Shown here piece after piece: positions 60,355 through 64,000 of a stretch of DNA of 64,000 bases (position 1 is its first letter; the number at the start of each line of letters is the position of its first letter). The DNA lies in the NCBI RefSeq assembly GCF_001425165.1, contig NZ_LMDU01000014.1, positions 441,056 through 505,055 on the forward strand. The letters run 5' to 3'. The notes under the pieces are model-generated. The model was given only the letters and a program-made list of their open reading frames with translations. It was not told where the DNA came from and ran no database searches. Made by a program: the position numbers and the translations under genes. This DNA is from Pelomonas sp. Root405 (GTDB lineage: Bacteria; Pseudomonadota; Gammaproteobacteria; Burkholderiales; Burkholderiaceae_C).

Positions 60355-62088
60355 TCATTCGGCGACGACGCTGATCCGCACGGCCTCGGCCAGCGAGGTC
60401 TTGCCTTCGCGCACCAGGGCCAGGCTGCGGTCTGCCAGCGTCTTGCCCTTGAGCGCGCGACGCGCGGCGGTCAGGAAGGCGCCGGCGTCGCTGCGCTGGA
60501 TGGCCAGCGCCATGTCGGGGTCCAGCTCCAGCATCTCGTAGACGCCGCGGCGGCCCTGCGAGCCGGTGCCGTTGCACTCGGCGCAGCCGCGGCCCTTGAC
60601 GCTCTTGACCGGCTCGGGCGTCTCGCCGTTCTGGGCCTGCACCTCGTTGATCCAGGCCTGCTCCTGCGGCGTGGCCAGGTGGGGTTCGGCGCAGTGCTTG
60701 CACACGCCGCGCAGCAGGCGTTGGGCCAGCACGGCCTGCAGCGAGGTGGCCACCATGAAGGGCGGGGCGCCCATGTCCAGCAGGCGGAAGGGCGTGGAGA
60801 CGGTGTCCTTGGTGTGCAGGGTGCTGAGCAGCAGGTGGCCGGTGATGGCGGCGCGCAGGCCGATCTCGGCCGTCTCGGCGTCGCGCATTTCGCCCACCAG
60901 GATGACGTCGGGGTCCTGCCGCAGCGCGGCGCGCAGCACGCGGGCGAAGTCGAGCTCGATCTTGTCGTTGACCTGCACCTGGGTCAGGCCCGGCAGGCGG
61001 TATTCGACCGGGTCTTCCACCGTGATGATCTTCTGCTGTTCCGCATCGATCTCGGCCAGCGCTGCGTACAGCGTCGAGGTCTTGCCCGAACCGGTCGGGC
61101 CGGTGACCAGGATCATCCCGGAGTCCCGCCCCAGCAGCTCGCGGAAGCGCTTGAGCATGTCGTCGGGCATGCCGATGTCGCCCAGGCGCCGCAGTGCTGA
61201 GCCCTGGCCGAGCAGGCGCATGACGACCGATTCGCCGTACTGGCTGGGCATGGTGGACAGGCGCACATCCAGCGTGCGGTCCGACAGGCGCAGTGTGAAG
61301 CGGCCGTCCTGCGGCAGGCGCTTTTCGGAGATGTCCAGGCCGGCCATCAACTTCAGCCGCTGCGCCAGCGCGGGCGCGATGCGCTTGTCGGCCTGCGTGA
61401 GCGTCTGCAGGATGCCGTCGACGCGGTTGCGGATCAGCAGCTCGCCTTCGCCCGGCTCGATGTGCACGTCGGAAGCGCCAGCGCGGGTGGCGTCCTCGAA
61501 CACGCTCTGCAGCAGGCGAACGACGGGGGCGCCTTCCTGGCCAACGCTGGCCTGCAGGGCGCCGAAGTCGACGGCGTCGCCGATGTCCTTCTCCAGCGCC
61601 TTGGCCAGGCCGGAGATCTCGTCGCTGCGGCGGTAATGCTTGTCGAAGACGGCGGGCAGCTGGCTTTCGGCCACCACCGCCATCGCCAGCCGCCGCTTGA
61701 GGATCTTGGCCAGCTCGTCGAAACCGAACAGGTCCAGCGGGTCGGCCATGGCCACCAGCAGGGTGTCGCCGCGCTCTTCCAGCACCAGGGCGCGGAAGCG
61801 CCGTGCCGGCGTCTCGGGCAGCAGGCGCACCAGCTCGGTCTTGAGCGGGAAGGTCTTGAGGTTGACGAAGGGCGCGCGCAGCTGGCGGGCCAGCACGTGG
61901 GCCAGGGCCTCCTCGGTGATGAGGTTGGCCTCGATGAGGATGCGGCCCAGCTTCTTGCCGGTGGCGCGCTGCAGCGCCAGCGCCTGCGTCAGCTGCTCGG
62001 CGGAGATGAGCTGTTGCTCGACGAGAACGTCGCCCAGGCGCAGCTTGGGGCGGGGGGCGGCAGCGGTCTCGGCGACGGGTTCGTTCAT
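60355..62088 (-). CDS. mshE: MshE, c-di-GMP-responsive pilus extension ATPase
   Basis: A 577-aa GspE-family ATPase. Two MshEN motifs (about residues 17-40 and 47-70, with RLGDVLVEQQLISAEQL and KLGRILIEANLITEEAL) form the known c-di-GMP-binding module. The motor has Walker A VTGPTGSGKTSTLYA, the Asp box EDPVEYRLPGL, Walker B VILVGEMRD and His box LLSTLHTKD. It also has a four-Cys zinc site (CKHC and CAEC). Its start overlaps the preceding ATPase gene by 4 nt. Confidence 0.93.
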   Translation of the reverse strand: MNEPVAETAAAPRPKLRLGDVLVEQQLISAEQLTQALALQRATGKKLGRILIEANLITEEALAHVLARQLRAPFVNLKTFPLKTELVRLLPETPARRFRALVLEERGDTLLVAMADPLDLFGFDELAKILKRRLAMAVVAESQLPAVFDKHYRRSDEISGLAKALEKDIGDAVDFGALQASVGQEGAPVVRLLQSVFEDATRAGASDVHIEPGEGELLIRNRVDGILQTLTQADKRIAPALAQRLKLMAGLDISEKRLPQDGRFTLRLSDRTLDVRLSTMPSQYGESVVMRLLGQGSALRRLGDIGMPDDMLKRFRELLGRDSGMILVTGPTGSGKTSTLYAALAEIDAEQQKIITVEDPVEYRLPGLTQVQVNDKIELDFARVLRAALRQDPDVILVGEMRDAETAEIGLRAAITGHLLLSTLHTKDTVSTPFRLLDMGAPPFMVATSLQAVLAQRLLRGVCKHCAEPHLATPQEQAWINEVQAQNGETPEPVKSVKGRGCAECNGTGSQGRRGVYEMLELDPDMALAIQRSDAGAFLTAARRALKGKTLADRSLALVREGKTSLAEAVRISVVAE

Positions 62089-64000
62089 ACGTTGCTGGTG
62101 GCGTGCACTTCGGCGATGGTCGTGACGCCCTGCAGCACCTTGACGATGCCGTCCTGGCGCAGCGAGCGCATGCCCTCGGCCAGCGCGGCCTGTTGCAATT
62201 CCTCGGCGCGGGCGCCGGTCTGGATCATGCGGCGGATGTTCTTGGACACGGTGAGCAGTTCATGCAGGCCGGCACGGCCCTTGTAGCCGCTGTTGCCGCA
62301 GGCGGGGCAGCCGGGGCTGGTGAACTTCATCAGCCGACCCTGGCGGCCGTGATTCTTGATCCAGTCGGCCATCAGCGCGAGCTTGGAAGGGCGCGCGTCG
62401 GCGGGGAAAACGTGCAGATAGTCATCCAACAGCTCGCCAAGCTCGGCCTCGGTCAGCGGTTCGGACGTCTGGCAGGACGCGCAGGATCGCCTCACCAGGC
62501 GCTGGGCCAGCACGGCCAGCAGCGAGTCGGCAAAGTTGAACGGGTCCATGCCCATGTCCAGCAGCCGCGTGATGGTCTCGGGCGCGCTGTTGGTGTGCAG
62601 CGTGGACAGCACCAGGTGGCCGGTCAGCGAGGCCTCGACGGCGATCTCGGCCGTCTCTTGGTCGCGGATTTCGCCGACCATGATGACGTCGGGGTCGGCG
62701 CGCAGGAAGGCGCGCAGCGCCTTCGCGAAGGTCCACTCGATCTTCGGATTGACCTGCACCTGGCGCAGGCCGGCCTGGGTGATCTCGACCGGGTCTTCGG
62801 CCGTCCAGATCTTGCGCTCGGGCGTGTTGATGTAGCTCAGCGCCGAATGCAGCGTCGTCGTCTTGCCCGAGCCGGTCGGGCCGACACACAGCACCATGCC
62901 ATAGGGGCGGCCGACCGCCGCCTGCAAGCCGGCGAGGTTGGCCGGTGCCAGGCCGATCCGCTCCAGCGGCATGGGTTTGCTGCTGGCCAGCAGACGCATG
63001 ACGACGTCTTCCAGGCCGTTGCTGGTCGGGATGGTCGCGACGCGCAGCTCCAGCTTGTGCTGGGCCGAGTACTTGGCGAAATTGATCTTGCCGTCCTGCG
63101 GCTTGCGGCGCTCGGAGATGTCGAGGTCGCACATGATCTTGATGCGCGCGATCATCGCGTTACGGTAGGTGTGGGGCAGCTCCAGGTAGGGCTGCAGCAC
63201 GCCGTCGCGGCGGAAGCGGATCTTGAGCTTGTCGCGGCCCGGGTAGGTCTCGATGTGGATGTCGGACACGCCCTGGTTGGCCGCCTCGATGATCATCGAG
63301 TTGATCAGGCGCACCAGCGAGTTGTCGCTCTGCTCGATGGCCGCATCGTCCTCTTTGGTCGAGCGCTCGCTGCTGTCGCGCTCCAGGCTTTCGATGAGCT
63401 TGTTGGAGCTTTCGAGCGCGAAATCGGGCGTGAAGTCGGGCAGGGTGTCGGTCGCACCGCGCGGCAGGGCCTCGGCGCCATAGCGGTCGAAGGCCAGGGG
63501 GATGGCGAACTGCAGCGTGCCGAGCTTGGTCAGCGTCGGCACGACCTTGAGCTGGGTGATGAACTCGACCTCGTCGAGGGCGTCGCGTCGCGTCGGGTCT
63601 TCCATGGCCACGACGAGGCGGCCATCGCGCAGCACCAGCGGCAGCACTTCCAGGCGCTTGGCCACGGCGTGCGGCAGCTTGCGCACGGCGTCGGGCTCGA
63701 TGGCGAAGTTCTCGACGTCGACGACCGGATAGCCCATCTTGCGCGCCAGCGCCGACTGCAGCTGGGCCCGGCTGATGACGCCCTTGCGCACCAGCAGCTC
63801 GCCCAGCGGCACCGAGCGGTCGTCGCGCTGTTGCACGAGGGCCTGCTCCAGCTGCTCAGCCGACACCAGTTCCAGCGCCAGCAATGCCTCGCCGATGCGC
63901 ACCATGGGCATCTTGGCCTGCTGCTCGATGGCCAGCAGCAGCTGCTCGGCCGTGACGATGTGCTGGTTGACGAGGATGTCGCCGACGCGGCGCTGGCGCA
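62085..64000 (-). CDS. Second GspE/PilB-type ATPase with multiple MshEN repeats (5' part beyond window)
   Basis: The frame is open to the right edge, so the protein is longer than the 638 codons seen. At least three MshEN-like motifs lie near 63990-63920, 63910-63840 and 63806-63740. The motor has CVGPTGSGKTTTLHS, AEDPVEITQAGL, VIMVGEIRDQETA and VLSTLHTNS, and a four-Cys zinc site (CASCQ, CPACGNSG). An acidic/Ser-rich linker (SLERDSSERSTKEDDAA) precedes the motor. It is upstream of and coupled to mshE, so it is either a second extension motor or a paralogue with a regulatory role. Confidence 0.88.
   Translation of the reverse strand, partial: RQRRVGDILVNQHIVTAEQLLLAIEQQAKMPMVRIGEALLALELVSAEQLEQALVQQRDDRSVPLGELLVRKGVISRAQLQSALARKMGYPVVDVENFAIEPDAVRKLPHAVAKRLEVLPLVLRDGRLVVAMEDPTRRDALDEVEFITQLKVVPTLTKLGTLQFAIPLAFDRYGAEALPRGATDTLPDFTPDFALESSNKLIESLERDSSERSTKEDDAAIEQSDNSLVRLINSMIIEAANQGVSDIHIETYPGRDKLKIRFRRDGVLQPYLELPHTYRNAMIARIKIMCDLDISERRKPQDGKINFAKYSAQHKLELRVATIPTSNGLEDVVMRLLASSKPMPLERIGLAPANLAGLQAAVGRPYGMVLCVGPTGSGKTTTLHSALSYINTPERKIWTAEDPVEITQAGLRQVQVNPKIEWTFAKALRAFLRADPDVIMVGEIRDQETAEIAVEASLTGHLVLSTLHTNSAPETITRLLDMGMDPFNFADSLLAVLAQRLVRRSCASCQTSEPLTEAELGELLDDYLHVFPADARPSKLALMADWIKNHGRQGRLMKFTSPGCPACGNSGYKGRAGLHELLTVSKNIRRMIQTGARAEELQQAALAEGMRSLRQDGIVKVLQGVTTIAEVHATSNV

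Overview
The window is GC-rich, densely coded bacterial DNA. Protein content (betaproteobacterial ZipA, a QueF-SMC divergent pair, LexA with a CTG-N10-CAG box, PhnCEE, an MSHA-type pilus locus, selenoneine genes) points to a Betaproteobacterium of the order Burkholderiales, in the Roseateles/Mitsuaria/Rubrivivax/Variovorax neighbourhood. This placement is inference from gene families. No rRNA, tRNA, CRISPR array, integrase or transposase was recognised.

Layout. 1-4.7 kb: the tail of a hybrid kinase, a DUF72 protein, lexA, an asparaginase, and an ohrR-ohr peroxide-resistance unit facing a DUF1304 gene. 4.7-11.3 kb (minus strand): ABC-F ATPase, prmB, pilU, dapD, dapC, queF. 11.4-24.9 kb: smc-zipA-ligA, normally contiguous, here separated by a GGDEF/EAL protein, a CorC/HlyC protein, a secreted amylase and a hemerythrin protein. 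25-35 kb: a solute-binding protein, waaA, a TPR protein, an AlgC-type phosphohexomutase facing an AlgZ/AlgR-like pair, another binding protein, an alkylation-repair pair (Ada/AlkA fusion plus Ogt) and a DMT exporter. 35-37 kb: a secreted beta-helix protein behind a LacI-type palindrome.

36.9-42.6 kb is the most notable metabolic locus: senA (selenoneine synthase), senB (selenosugar synthase) and a selD/senC (selenophosphate synthetase). senA and senB are head to head with overlapping start codons. An ABC transporter of phosphonate type (phnC-phnE-phnE, no phnD) follows senA with only 10 nt between them, so it is a candidate transporter for the selenium pathway. A 4.47-kb block (MarR, YbdK-type carboxylate-amine ligase, cation/proton antiporter, a small hypothetical protein, DUF3014) sits between selD and a Cj0069-family gene. 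It is flanked by a ~130-bp direct repeat that carries a broken copy of selD, which marks an insertion/duplication event.

48.1-64 kb is a minus-strand MSHA-type pilus locus in the transcription order GspE-like ATPase, mshE, mshG, pilin, mshC, mshD, mshO, mshP, mshQ, mshI, pilN-like, mshJ, mshK, mshL. The MshQ-like protein carries two PA14-like domains. Both ATPases have MshEN repeats, the c-di-GMP-binding module, and the window also encodes a probable c-di-GMP phosphodiesterase.

Several genes have a -10-like hexamer only 6-8 nt before the start codon, which suggests leaderless transcripts (ligA, the hemerythrin gene, ada/alkA, senB, and possibly phnC, ohrR and the AlgZ-like kinase).
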